From Candidatus Lutacidiplasma silvani (lineage in GTDB: Archaea; Thermoplasmatota; Thermoplasmata; Lutacidiplasmatales; UBA184): a DNA stretch of 64,000 nucleotides. Position 1 is the first letter of the stretch. Each line of letters begins with the position of its first letter. Below are positions 24,459 to 32,689 of this stretch, piece after piece. The notes under the pieces are model-generated. The model was not told the DNA's origin and ran no database searches. It saw nothing but the letters and a program-made list of their open reading frames with translations. Made by a program: the position numbers and the translations under genes. The stretch lies in the NCBI GenBank assembly GCA_022750295.1, contig JAKIVZ010000003.1, positions 1 through 64,000 on the forward strand. The letters run 5' to 3'.

Positions 24459-25433
24459 ATGCAGGTCCGCACGTCGCTCACCGGCCCGTTTCCCCGCTCC
24501 GAGGCGCTCGTCGCCGCGACCCGCGACCTCGACCGGGGCCGTGCGAGCGCCGAATCGGTCGAGGGCCAGTTCGCCGAGGACGAGCGGGAGGTCGTGGCGC
24601 TCGAGGCTCGTCTGGGGTTCGACGCGTCGACCGGCGGCGCCCTCCGATGGGCCGACCTGTTCCGTCCGTTCGCGGAGGGGTGGCGCGGCTTCACCGTCGG
24701 GCCGGTGACCCGGTGGTTCGAGACGAACACGTTCTTCCGGCAGCCGATCCTGCATGCCCCGCCCGAGCGGGTCGCCGGCGTGGTCCGCGCCGCCCTCCCC
24801 AAGGCGGAGGTGGTCCCCCCGGACCGGACGAAGGTCATCCTCCCCGGCCCGTTCACCTTCGCCGGTCTCCTCGACAACCGGTCGGGGGAGACCCGGGAAG
24901 CGCTCACCCACCGGCTCGGCCGCCTGATCGCCGACGACGTTCGCGAGCTCCGCGCGGCCGGGTACCGAACGTTCCAGTTCCAGGAGCCGCTCCTCGTGAC
25001 CGACCCGCCCACCGGGCCGCTCGCCGAGGCCGCCGTCGTCGCGTACCGGAGCCTCGGCGCGGCGGCCGACGGCGCGACGACGATCGTCTGGACGTACTTC
25101 GGCGACGCCGCCCCGGTCCAACCGCTCCTCCACCGGCTCCCGGTCGGGGTGATCGGCGTCGACCTCGCCGAGACCGAACCGGATCAGATCGTTCCTCCCC
25201 GCGACCACCGCGGGGTCGGCCTCGGGTGCCTCGATCCGCGGACGACGCTCCCCGAGGATCCCGCCGACGTCGCCCGCATCGCGACGTCGCTGCGGGCGCG
25301 CGGTCACCCGAAGGAGCTGTGGCTCGGCGCGGGGGGCCCACTCGACCTCCTGCCGACCGACGCCGGCGCGAGGAAGCTCGAGGTCCTGCCCGCCACCAAG
25401 GCGCTCCTCCTCCGTTCGGAGGCGGCCGCATGA
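24459..25433 (+). CDS. MetE N-terminal-domain homologue (cobalamin-independent methionine synthase, split form)
   Basis: This 324-residue TIM-barrel protein of the MetE/UROD superfamily matches the N-terminal half of MetE: LTGPFPRSEALVAATRDLDRG, VILPGPFTFAGLLDN, the segment FQFQEPLLV, and IVWTYFGDAAPVQPLLHRLPVGVIGVDLAE. It lacks the zinc ligands (no H-x-C), as is normal for that half. The next gene, overlapping by ATGA, encodes the catalytic zinc half. Together they form a two-subunit methionine synthase that would methylate homocysteine. The methyl donor in archaea may be methyl-tetrahydromethanopterin or a corrinoid. A TATA-like GTTAAAGAAC (24425-24434) precedes the ATG at about -30. Confidence 0.82.
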   Translation: MQVRTSLTGPFPRSEALVAATRDLDRGRASAESVEGQFAEDEREVVALEARLGFDASTGGALRWADLFRPFAEGWRGFTVGPVTRWFETNTFFRQPILHAPPERVAGVVRAALPKAEVVPPDRTKVILPGPFTFAGLLDNRSGETREALTHRLGRLIADDVRELRAAGYRTFQFQEPLLVTDPPTGPLAEAAVVAYRSLGAAADGATTIVWTYFGDAAPVQPLLHRLPVGVIGVDLAETEPDQIVPPRDHRGVGLGCLDPRTTLPEDPADVARIATSLRARGHPKELWLGAGGPLDLLPTDAGARKLEVLPATKALLLRSEAAA

Positions 25434-26569
25434 CCGGACCGCTCTTCCCGGCGCAGGAGATCGGCAGCCTCGCGAAGCCCCGCTGGCAGCTCCTCGGCCA
25501 GCGGGGCGAACCGCTCGACGCCCCGTCGGTGCGCGAGTTCCAATCGTGGAACGACCGGATCCACTTCGCCGACGCCGCGAATCCCGTCGTCCGCGCCCTT
25601 CTCGAGGGACGGTCGAAGGACGTCGGGGCCGAGGCGGTCCGGGACCTGGGTGCCGTGTTCGCCCTCCGGTACTTCGAGGCCGCCGGGTTGACGCGGGTCT
25701 ACGACGGCGAGGCCCGTCGGATCGAGATGTACGAGTACCCGATCCGGCAGATGCAGGGGTTCCAGTTCCTCGGCCACGTCCGGTCGTTCGACAACAAGTA
25801 CTACCGGAAGGCGGCGAACACCGGCGAGGTCCGGCTCGAGCGGCCGTACCACGTGGAGGAGTTCGATTTCGTCCGCGACCACGCCACCGGGGTCCCCAAG
25901 CTCCCGATCACCGGACCGTACACGCTCGCCGACTGGTCGTACAACGAGTACTACCTCGGGCGGGAGTCCGGGTGGAAGGGACCGGCGGCCCGTCGAAGGG
26001 CCCAGCGCGAGTTCGTCGTCGAGATCGCGCGGAAGGCGATCCGGCCGACGCTCGCCGCACTGATCGAGCACGGGTGCCGGGTGATCCAGATCGACGAGCC
26101 GGCGGCCGGGACCCACCCGGACGAGGCCGACCTCGTCGCCGAGGGGTTCAACGCCGCGACCGAGGGGCTCGACGCGACGTTCTCGATGCACATCTGCTTC
26201 TCCGACTACCGCTCGCTGTTCCCCGCGCTCCTCGAGGCGAAGCGGTGCGACCAGTGGGCGTGGGAGTTCGCGAACCGGGATACCGAGGAGCGGGACGGGT
26301 ACGACATCCTGCGGATGTTCGCCGAGTACGGCGACACCCGCCAGGTCGGGCTCGGCGTCGTCGACGTCCACCGGTCCGAGGTCGAGACCCCCGAGAAGGT
26401 CGCCGACCGGATCCGCCGGGCGACGAAGATCCTCGGGGACCCTTCGCGGATCTGGGTCAACCCGGACTGCGGGCTCCGGACGCGGACGCTCGACGTCGCC
26501 TGGCAGAAGCTCCGCAGCGTGGGCGAAGGGGCCCGGCTCGCCCGGGCCGAGTTCGAGCGGGCGGGCTAG
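25430..26569 (+). CDS. metE: Cobalamin-independent methionine synthase, catalytic zinc-binding subunit
   Basis: This 379-residue protein is the C-terminal (catalytic) half of MetE. It begins FPAQEIGSLAKPRW, has KLPITGPYTLADWS, CRVIQIDEPAAGTHP and the zinc ligands His-x-Cys in FSMHICFSDY (about residues 254-256), a Glu in WAWEFANRD and the last Cys in VNPDCGLRTRT. These bind Zn and activate the thiol of homocysteine. It overlaps the N-terminal-half gene by ATGA, indicating coupled translation. It ends convergently with map, the stops sharing CTAG. Confidence 0.92.
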   Translation: MTGPLFPAQEIGSLAKPRWQLLGQRGEPLDAPSVREFQSWNDRIHFADAANPVVRALLEGRSKDVGAEAVRDLGAVFALRYFEAAGLTRVYDGEARRIEMYEYPIRQMQGFQFLGHVRSFDNKYYRKAANTGEVRLERPYHVEEFDFVRDHATGVPKLPITGPYTLADWSYNEYYLGRESGWKGPAARRRAQREFVVEIARKAIRPTLAALIEHGCRVIQIDEPAAGTHPDEADLVAEGFNAATEGLDATFSMHICFSDYRSLFPALLEAKRCDQWAWEFANRDTEERDGYDILRMFAEYGDTRQVGLGVVDVHRSEVETPEKVADRIRRATKILGDPSRIWVNPDCGLRTRTLDVAWQKLRSVGEGARLARAEFERAG

Positions 26570-27447
26570 GCGTCGCTCCGGGTCAGCACGTCGACGCCGT
26601 CGGCGGTGACGAGCACCGTGTGCTCGGCCTGCGCGACGAGGCCGCCGCCGGCCTCGACGAACACGGGGTACGTCTGGAGGACCCGCCGGGCCTTCGCGAG
26701 CGCGGGCCGGTCCGCCGGGTCGACCCAGCGGGCCGTGAACGGGAGGGTCCGGAACCGCTCGTAGAGGCGGGCGACGACCGGGTCCGACGGCCCCGGGTCC
26801 TTCCGGAACCGGACGATGTGGCCGAACTCCCCGTTCTCGATCGCTCCCTCGCCGTTCGTCGCGAACGGCTCGATGGCGATGATCTCCCCCTCCTCGAGGT
26901 GGTCGGTCGACATCCCCGAGACGTTCGGGATCGACTTGCCGGCGTGGAGGAGGTACAGATGGATCGAGTGGCCGGAGAGATTGCCGACCGGCTTCAGGCC
27001 CCTCGCGTGGATCGCGGTCTCGATCGCGCGGCTCAGCTCGTCGACCGCGACGCCGGCCCGGACCTTGGCGATCGCCGCCTCGACGGCGTCCTTCGCCGCG
27101 CGGACCAGGTTCTCGTGTCGCCCGGCGCCCCCGACCTCGACCGTCACGGCGGTGTCGGCGATGGCGCCGTCGATGTGGGCGCCGACGTCGACCTTGAGGA
27201 GGTCCCCCTTCGCGAGCGTCTGCTCGTCGTCGGGCGGCGGCGTGAAGTGGGCGGCCTCGACGTTCCGCGACAGGTTCGCGGGGAACGCCGGCTGGGCCCC
27301 CTGGGACCGGATGTACGATTCGACCGCCTCGGCGACGTCGCGGCGCCGGGCGCCGGGGACCGCCGCGGCGCTTCCGACCTCGCGGGCCGCCGCGCTGATG
27401 CGGGCCGCCCGGCGCCAGCGGTCGAGGTCGTCCGGGTACCGGGCCAT
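26566..27447 (-). CDS. map: Methionine aminopeptidase, type II
   Basis: This 293-residue metallopeptidase removes N-terminal Met from new proteins. The pita-bread fold shows the first metal ligand region LLKVDVGAHIDGAIADTAVTV (two Asp), the His in GHSIHLYLLHAG, and the final Glu ligands in IIAIEPFATNGEG and AEHTVLV. The inserted helical subdomain between the His and Glu ligands marks type II, as in archaea. The start at 27447 sits 7 bases after the stop of tsaC; with ndk they form a tight three-gene operon of housekeeping functions. Confidence 0.95.
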   Translation of the reverse strand: MARYPDDLDRWRRAARISAAAREVGSAAAVPGARRRDVAEAVESYIRSQGAQPAFPANLSRNVEAAHFTPPPDDEQTLAKGDLLKVDVGAHIDGAIADTAVTVEVGGAGRHENLVRAAKDAVEAAIAKVRAGVAVDELSRAIETAIHARGLKPVGNLSGHSIHLYLLHAGKSIPNVSGMSTDHLEEGEIIAIEPFATNGEGAIENGEFGHIVRFRKDPGPSDPVVARLYERFRTLPFTARWVDPADRPALAKARRVLQTYPVFVEAGGGLVAQAEHTVLVTADGVDVLTRSDA

Positions 27448-27454
27448 CCGGCGC

Positions 27455-28021
27455 TCACCCGCGGCGCACGGCCCGGGGCCGGGCCCCGGTGAGGTCGACG
27501 AGCTCCGAAGGGTGGCCCGACGGGGCCGGCTCGCCGTCCAGGTAGACGGCGACCTCGCGACCGAACATCTGCCGGGCCTCCGAGATCGTGCGGGCGGGCG
27601 GGAGTCCGTGACGGTTCGCGCTCGTCGAGGTGACCGGTCCCACGAGTTCGGCGAGCGTGCGGGCGAGCGGGTGGTTGGGGATCCGGATCCCGATCGTCCC
27701 TTCGGCGCCGACGACCCCCGGCGCGAGGGAGATCTTCGCGGACGGGGACGCCGGGAGGAGGGCGGTGTACGGGCCCGGGAGGTTGCGGCGCAGCCACGCG
27801 CGACGGGGTCCGTCGAGTTCGGCGAGCGACTCGATCTCCTCGTAGCTCGACACGGCGACGGAAAGGGGCAACGCCGTGGGCCGAACCTTGGCCTGCTGGA
27901 GCCGCTCGACGGCCGCCGGGTCGTCGGCGCGGGCGGCGAGGCCGAGGAGCGTGTCGGTCGGATAGACGACGAGGTCGCCGCGGCGGAGCGCGCGCACGGC
28001 GCGTTCGATCTCGCTCGGCAT
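27455..28021 (-). CDS. tsaC: Threonylcarbamoyl-AMP synthase (TsaC/Sua5 family)
   Basis: This 188-residue YrdC-domain protein makes threonylcarbamoyl-AMP for the t6A37 modification of ANN-decoding tRNAs. It shows the opening LRRGDLVVYPTDTLLGLAARADD, the K-x-R block here as QAKVRPTALPLSVAV, then LPGPYTALLPAS, GTIGIRIPNHPLARTL and the S-T-S-A-N motif VTSTSANRHG. It lacks the extra C-terminal Sua5 domain, so TsaC is the closer name. The gene starts 4 bases after the ndk stop, a clear operon. Confidence 0.93.
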   Translation of the reverse strand: MPSEIERAVRALRRGDLVVYPTDTLLGLAARADDPAAVERLQQAKVRPTALPLSVAVSSYEEIESLAELDGPRRAWLRRNLPGPYTALLPASPSAKISLAPGVVGAEGTIGIRIPNHPLARTLAELVGPVTSTSANRHGLPPARTISEARQMFGREVAVYLDGEPAPSGHPSELVDLTGARPRAVRRG

Positions 28022-28025
28022 GGGT

Positions 28026-28484
28026 TCAGGCGTACTCCGCGCCGGTCCGGGCATACTCGTGCAACTCCGACGGCTGGAAGAAGAGCGCCATCTCCCGCTC
28101 CGCGGAGGCGGGCGAGTCGGAGGCGTGGATCAGGTTCGGCGTCACGCCGAGCGCGAGGTCGCCCCGGATCGTGCCGGGGGCGGCCGTCTGCGGGTTGGTG
28201 GCGCCCGTGATCGCCCGGACGACCGAGATGGCCGAGCGGCCCTCGAGGACCGCCGCGAAGACCGGGGCCGAGGTGATGTGCGTGACGAGGCCGGGGTAGA
28301 ACGGCTTGCCCTTGTGCTCGCCGTAGTGCGACTCGGCCGTCGACGTGGACACGGCGGTGAGCTTCGCCGCCACGATGCGCAACTGCTTGCGCTCGAGGCG
28401 GCCGAGGATCTCCCCGACGAGCCCGCGCCGGACGCCGTCCGGCTTGACGAGAACGAGCGTGCGCTCGACGGTCCCCTCGGGCAT
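28026..28484 (-). CDS. ndk: Nucleoside diphosphate kinase
   Basis: This 152-residue NDK transfers the gamma phosphate between nucleotides. It starts ERTLVLVKPDGVRRGLVGEIL and carries ALVLEG-like AAVLEGRSAISVVRAITGATNP and the active-site His in NLIHASDSPASAEREMALFF. In many Euryarchaeota ndk follows rpl7ae-rps28e-rpl24e; here it is 4.5 kb away, heading an ndk-tsaC-map operon, and the usual place is taken by a split Cas4-like nuclease. Confidence 0.96.
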   Translation of the reverse strand: MPEGTVERTLVLVKPDGVRRGLVGEILGRLERKQLRIVAAKLTAVSTSTAESHYGEHKGKPFYPGLVTHITSAPVFAAVLEGRSAISVVRAITGATNPQTAAPGTIRGDLALGVTPNLIHASDSPASAEREMALFFQPSELHEYARTGAEYA

Positions 28485-28578
28485 CGGAGGCGGCGAGCCG
28501 CGCTCCCATCAAAAGCCTTGGCTGCCGTCCGCCCCGCAAGACCCAAGATAGCGGAACGCTCGGGAGCGCCGAACGCCG

Positions 28579-29355
28579 ATGGTCGGTTCCCCGGACGTGC
28601 ATCCGCTCGCCCGGGCGTTCGACTCGGTCGGACCCGAGTACGAGCGCGGTCGCCCCGACTACCCTCCCGAAGCGGTCCGGTTTCTCGCCGAGGTCCTCGA
28701 CCTCGGCCCCGGACGGAGCGTCGTGGAGCTCGGAAGCGGGACCGGCAAGTTCACCCGCGCGCTCCGCCCCGTCGGGGCCCGCCTCGTGGCGATCGAGCCC
28801 TCCGAGGGGATGCGGGCGGTGTTCCGTGCCCAACTCCCGGACGTGGACGTTCGGCCGGGGAGCGCGGAGGCGATCCCGGTCGCCGACGGCTCGGCCGACG
28901 CGGTCGTCGTCGCCCAGGCGTTCCACTGGTTCCGCCAGCCGGATTCGCTCGACGAGATCGCCCGGGTCCTCCGGCCCGACGGCGGTCTCGGGCTCATCTG
29001 GAACCGGCGGGACGCCACCGTCCCGTGGGTCGCGGCGTTCGGGGCGATCCTCGATACCTACGACGCCGGTCACGTGCCCCGGACGCACAAGGGCGCCTGG
29101 AAGACGGCGTTCGAGGTCCATCCGCACTTTTCACCTCCCGAATCGAAGGTGTTCACCTGGACCCACGAGGGCGACGCGGCGACGTTCGTCGACCGGGCCC
29201 TCTCCGTGAGCTTCATCGCCTCGCAACCGCCCGACGTACGGGCCAAGGTGGCGGACGCGGTCCGGAGCTTGTTGGCCGAACACCCCGACACCAGGGGCCG
29301 AGACCGGGTTCAGATGCCGTACCGGACCCACGTCCACTGGGTCCGTCGACACTGA
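28579..29355 (+). CDS. SAM-dependent methyltransferase (Methyltransf_11 type)
   Basis: This 258-residue methyltransferase resembles the YafE/TAM-like group. It starts ARAFDSVGPEYERGRPDYPPEAV, has motif I SVVELGSGTGKFTRAL, the acidic loop LVAIEPSEGMRAVF, GSAEAIPVADGSADAVVVAQAFHWF and LIWNRRDATVPWV. The A-F-H-W-F block and the R-P-x-Y-P start are characteristic of this family, often linked to small-molecule methylation. No operon partners. Confidence 0.88.
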   Translation: MVGSPDVHPLARAFDSVGPEYERGRPDYPPEAVRFLAEVLDLGPGRSVVELGSGTGKFTRALRPVGARLVAIEPSEGMRAVFRAQLPDVDVRPGSAEAIPVADGSADAVVVAQAFHWFRQPDSLDEIARVLRPDGGLGLIWNRRDATVPWVAAFGAILDTYDAGHVPRTHKGAWKTAFEVHPHFSPPESKVFTWTHEGDAATFVDRALSVSFIASQPPDVRAKVADAVRSLLAEHPDTRGRDRVQMPYRTHVHWVRRH

Positions 29356-29568
29356 GCGGCCGCGCGGTGGACGGCCCGAATCGTCTCATTCCAATCTTCA
29401 AATTGAAACTCGTTCCGTTACCGGCGCGACTGTTCGGACGACCGGGAAACGGGCCGCCCGTACCCCGGGACGGGAGCGACGCACGGGGAGAGGGACGTGC
29501 CGTCCCGGGAGCCCGCCCTCGTCGAGGATGTGGGGTCTCTAAGAACCCGTCCCACGCATCTTCGCTCC

Positions 29569-30351
29569 ATGCCCAAGGCAGGGACGAGCGCCCGGGGGAG
29601 CGGGACGTGGACTCCGATCTCCGATACCGACGAACGGTTCTCGAGCGGGGTGCCGGAGTTCGACCGGCTCCTCGGCGGCGGATTCCGACGGGGAAGCCAC
29701 GCCCTGTTCGAGGTCGACGGGACGATCGGACCGGACGACCGGTCGCTCCTGTTCACCCCGCTGTACCTCAACTTCCTCTACCAGTCGCGCGGGATCCTCG
29801 CCGTGCTCCCGGCCCGGGAGACCCCCCACGGGTTCCGCGCCGACCTGACCCGGTGGGTCAGCCGGCGCCGGTTCGACAGCCGGGTTCGGATCGTGGTCTA
29901 CGTCGATGAGGACAGCGACGCCCCGTACGTGGTCGACCTCTCGAAATCGCACCTGAACCTCCCACCCGCCCGGAAGAAGAAGGCCAGTCAGGACGCGATG
30001 GCGAAGATGGTCGTCGCCGAGAAGGCCGTGCGGGGGGTGCGCGGGAAGCCGTTCGTCGAGTCGAACTCGTTCGAGATCGCCGAGATGCTCTTCGGCTCCG
30101 ACATCGCGACCCGGATGTTCTTCCACGGGATCAAGCGCGCCCGCATCGTCGGCAACCTCGTGCTCGGCTACCTTCGACCCGGTCTCGGATGCGCCGACGC
30201 GGTCCGCGGGAACGCCGACGTCGTCCTCGGCCTCCACCGGAGCGACCTCGGGCTCGAGGTCCGGGGGATCCGTCCGTCGTTCCCCGCCCACCTCGTCGTC
30301 GCGGACCCCAAACTCGGCGCGCCGCACGTCTCGTTCGTGCCGGCGACGTAG
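29569..30351 (+). CDS. RecA-superfamily (KaiC/GvpD-like) protein without a P-loop
   Basis: This 260-residue protein follows the KaiC-domain plan: RFSSGVPEFDRLLGGGFRRGSHALFEVDGTIGPDDRSLL, with the G-x-x-x-L-D-x-L-L-G-G-G-x start, then FTPLYLNFLYQSRGILAVLPARETP and the late AHLVVADPKLG. The Walker A site, expected after 'LFEVDG', reads DGTIGPDDR and has neither the Gly-Lys-Thr nor an equivalent, so ATP binding is probably lost. Similar inactive RecA-like proteins are common in Thermoplasmatota but have no known role. It faces the RIO kinase gene tail-to-tail. Confidence 0.72.
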   Translation: MPKAGTSARGSGTWTPISDTDERFSSGVPEFDRLLGGGFRRGSHALFEVDGTIGPDDRSLLFTPLYLNFLYQSRGILAVLPARETPHGFRADLTRWVSRRRFDSRVRIVVYVDEDSDAPYVVDLSKSHLNLPPARKKKASQDAMAKMVVAEKAVRGVRGKPFVESNSFEIAEMLFGSDIATRMFFHGIKRARIVGNLVLGYLRPGLGCADAVRGNADVVLGLHRSDLGLEVRGIRPSFPAHLVVADPKLGAPHVSFVPAT

Positions 30352-30367
30352 GGCCACCGCTCCGTCG

Positions 30368-31114
30368 TCAGGGCGGGGTCATCACACCGAACCGGTCGAT
30401 CTGGGTCCGCACGCGATCGAGGAGGTCCGCGGTGTCGAACGCGAGGTCGTACCGGCGGAAGTGCCGCTCGAGGGTCCCGAGGCCGTGGCGGAGCGACTCC
30501 ATCGCCTCCGAGAGCCGGGCCCACGGCGGCCACCCGAGCCGGTCGACCCGGATCCCCGCGGCGAGGTCGATGAACCACGGCTTCCCATCGTAGGCGAGGA
30601 TGTTGAACGGGCTCAGGTCGGAGTGGACGATGCCGGCCTCGGCGAGCCCCTCGATCCCGGCGAGCGTCGCTCGGAGGAACGGCTCCGGGTCCTCGAGCGC
30701 CGCCTTCTGGAGCATGGGCGCCGCCGACTCCGCGGTCCCGAGGTACTGCATCGAGAACATGTTCTCGACCCGCTCCCCGGGCCTCGGCACCCGCGCCCCG
30801 CCTTGGTAGGCGTAGGTGAGCAGCTCGAACTCCCGGACTGCCCGCTGGCCTGTCGATTCGAGCTTGATCGCGCCGCCGCCGCGGTGGGACGTCCGGTACT
30901 GCCGGTACACCTTCACGGCCACGAGCCGCGAGCGGTCTCGGGCCAGGTAGACGTCGGCTTCCTTCCCGCTCCCGAGCCGCTGCCCGACCTCCGTGGCGAG
31001 CCCCGCGTCGAGGATGGCGTCCGCTACCTCGTCGTGCGTGGGCTCGGCGAAGGCGATCTGTCCCGTCCGCACTTTCCAGTGCACGCTGCTGTCCAGGTAC
31101 CCGTGGTTGGGCAT
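30368..31114 (-). CDS. RIO family atypical serine/threonine kinase
   Basis: This 248-residue protein has all RIO motifs: the nucleotide loop RLGSGKEADVYLARD, the Lys in RLVAVKVYRQYRTS, the flexible-loop region GGGAIKLES, the catalytic loop IVHSDLSPFNILAY (H-x-D-L-x-x-x-N) and the metal loop WFIDLAAG. A short N-terminal extension precedes the kinase and there is no Rio2-type winged helix, so it is closer to Rio1. Archaeal RIO kinases act in small ribosomal subunit maturation, which fits the nearby ribosomal protein cluster. Confidence 0.9.
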   Translation of the reverse strand: MPNHGYLDSSVHWKVRTGQIAFAEPTHDEVADAILDAGLATEVGQRLGSGKEADVYLARDRSRLVAVKVYRQYRTSHRGGGAIKLESTGQRAVREFELLTYAYQGGARVPRPGERVENMFSMQYLGTAESAAPMLQKAALEDPEPFLRATLAGIEGLAEAGIVHSDLSPFNILAYDGKPWFIDLAAGIRVDRLGWPPWARLSEAMESLRHGLGTLERHFRRYDLAFDTADLLDRVRTQIDRFGVMTPP

Positions 31115-31288
31115 GGTGGTGACCTGGCCCGGGCGAGCGGCGGTTTCGCAGTGAAAGGAAGCGAACGATGCCGGACGGGGCGGGAGGCTGGAGCGGGCTC
31201 AGTCGGTCCGCGGCGTCACGGCATACGTATTCGCTGCCATGTCACCGGAACCTCCTGGCCCTAGGCCGACCGGGGACGGGCGACGGGA

Positions 31289-31298
31289 GTATATTTAG
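31289..31298 (+). promoter_or_regulatory. TATA-like box upstream of the MNT/HEPN operon
   Basis: GTATATTTAG (31289-31298) is followed by an A/T-rich stretch with GGATTAACGG (31331-31340). The first would give a ~40-base leader; the second would give a leaderless start at 31363. Either could drive the toxin-antitoxin pair. Confidence 0.45.
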
Positions 31299-31362
31299 CG
31301 CGCGAGTTCCAATTTCCACTTCCAAAGTAAGGATTAACGGGACCCGACGCCATAACCCGTCG

Positions 31363-31809
31363 ATGCCGGATCTCGGGTCGGGACTCCTCGGGTGCTACCG
31401 GTGTGCCTACGTCTGGCGGCTCCGGAAGTCGCCGGTCCGCATGTGCCCGCGATGCAAGTCCACCCAGTGGAACGTCCCGCGGCCGGTTCGGCGCTCGAAT
31501 CGGCGGAGCCGGCAAGGCGGAGGGATCGAGGAGATCCTTGGAGATCACCGGCAGGCGTTCCTCAAACTCGCCCGGTCGTTCGGAGCCTCGAAGATTCGCG
31601 TGTTTGGCTCGGTCGCCCGGGGGGAGGCGGGTCCGAAGAGCGATCTCGACCTCTTGGTCGAGTTCCGGCGGCCGCTCGGCGTCCTGTCCCGCGCGGAGTT
31701 CGAGGTGAAGATCGAGGCCCTGCTGGGTCGACCCGTCGACCTCGCGACCGAGGAGGAACTTCACTGGTTGGTCCGGCCCCGGGTCCTGTCGGAGGCCGTC
31801 CCGGTATGA
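31363..31809 (+). CDS. MNT nucleotidyltransferase antitoxin with N-terminal zinc ribbon
   Basis: This 148-residue protein fuses an N-terminal zinc ribbon (Cys11, Cys14, Cys28, Cys31; GCYRCAYVW and MCPRCKS) and a basic linker RPVRRSNRRSRQ to a minimal nucleotidyltransferase domain. The MNT active site is intact: IRVFGSVARGEAGPKSDLDLLVEF gives G-S-x10-D-x-D (Gly82-Ser83, Asp94, Asp96). MNT partners of HEPN toxins (MntA) inactivate the toxin by AMPylating a Tyr. The ribbon and basic tail suggest added DNA or RNA binding, perhaps for autoregulation. It overlaps the HEPN gene as ATGA. Confidence 0.85.
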   Translation: MPDLGSGLLGCYRCAYVWRLRKSPVRMCPRCKSTQWNVPRPVRRSNRRSRQGGGIEEILGDHRQAFLKLARSFGASKIRVFGSVARGEAGPKSDLDLLVEFRRPLGVLSRAEFEVKIEALLGRPVDLATEEELHWLVRPRVLSEAVPV

Positions 31810-32174
31810 GGGACGATGCGATCCGGGTCGCGGACATGCTCCGGGCCATCGAACAGATCCGGACCTACACCTCGGGGGGAGAGTCGGAGTTCTTCCGGGA
31901 CCAGAAGACCGCCGACGCCGTCGCGTACGAGTTGCTGAAACTGGGGGAGGCGGCCGGGCAAATCTCGATCGGGCTCCGTTCCGCCCACCCCGACGTGCCG
32001 TGGTCGCTCCTTGTACGCCGTCGAAACCAGATGGTTCACGAGTACTTTCGGATCTCCGGGGCGACTCTCTGGGCGTTCGTGATCGACGATCTCGACCGCC
32101 TCGAGCGCTCCCTTCGCAGGGTCATCCCCTCGGCGCGGGGAACCGAGGATTCGAACTCGAAGGAGCGCCGCTAG
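31806..32174 (+). CDS. HEPN (DUF86/HepT) family toxin RNase
   Basis: This 122-residue helical protein is the HepT partner of the MNT antitoxin. The HEPN active site R-x4-H-x-Y is present at Arg73-His78-Tyr80 (RNQMVHEYF); the Tyr is the residue that MntA-type enzymes AMPylate in characterised systems. The N-terminal DUF86 signature is VADMLRAIEQIRTYTSGG and KTADAVAYELLKLGEAAGQI. It would cleave RNA when free. Translation is coupled to the antitoxin by the ATGA overlap. Its stop shares CTAG with the opposing Cas4-like gene. Confidence 0.88.
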   Translation: MRDDAIRVADMLRAIEQIRTYTSGGESEFFRDQKTADAVAYELLKLGEAAGQISIGLRSAHPDVPWSLLVRRRNQMVHEYFRISGATLWAFVIDDLDRLERSLRRVIPSARGTEDSNSKERR

Positions 32175-32689
32175 CCCGCCCGAACATCGCAACCGTTCCG
32201 CCACCGGCAGTTCCGACACTTTCCCGGGGTCGGCGTTGCCCGCCCATCGTACTCGGAGCGGACCTCCGCGAGGAGCCGGTCGACCTCCCCCAGGGCCCGG
32301 GCGTTCCACGGGACCGTCCGTCGGACTCCGCCCGCGTAGACGACGACCCCGTACGGCGGGGACCGCCCGGTCGTCGATTCGAGGAGGAGGCAGTACGCCT
32401 CGACCTGGACCCGGTGGGAGGGAAGGACACCGGAGTCGGGGGCGGCGCGGCTCTTCAGCTCGACGGGAACGACGGCGCCGTCCCGGCGTCGCCAGATCTC
32501 GTCCGGCCGCCCGACCAATCGGTGCGTCTCCGAGACGAGATTCTCGGGCGCAGTCCGGCCGTCGTCGGCGGAGAGGAGCGCGCCGGACCATCGCGAGGCC
32601 AGCGACCGGGCCAAGGCCCAGGCGCCGGCCCCCACGAGACCAAGACCCACGAGAGCGAGGATCCACGGAAGCAGGTCCGGGGGCGTCAC
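32171..32689 (-). CDS. Cas4-like PD-(D/E)XK nuclease, C-terminal part, membrane-anchored
   Basis: This 172-residue protein begins with one membrane helix (residues 9-28) and then carries the core of a Cas4/RecB-type nuclease: Asp63 in GRPDEIWRR, Glu77-x-Lys79 in PVELKSR, the Q-x3-Y motif (Gln95, Tyr99) in HRVQVEAYCLLLE, and the last three Cys of a 4Fe-4S cluster (Cys158, 161, 167; CRNCRWRNGC). The first Cys and the early His of such enzymes are missing here but present in the upstream gene, which overlaps by GTGA. The two products together make a complete Cas4-type nuclease with a membrane hairpin at the join. The GTG start at 32689 is set by that overlap. Confidence 0.75.
   Translation of the reverse strand: MTPPDLLPWILALVGLGLVGAGAWALARSLASRWSGALLSADDGRTAPENLVSETHRLVGRPDEIWRRRDGAVVPVELKSRAAPDSGVLPSHRVQVEAYCLLLESTTGRSPPYGVVVYAGGVRRTVPWNARALGEVDRLLAEVRSEYDGRATPTPGKCRNCRWRNGCDVRAG

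Noticed and set aside
26566..29127. A single 853-codon minus-strand frame
   Set aside because: Only its last third is map; the upstream part runs antisense or out of frame through tsaC and ndk, which have better-supported frames.
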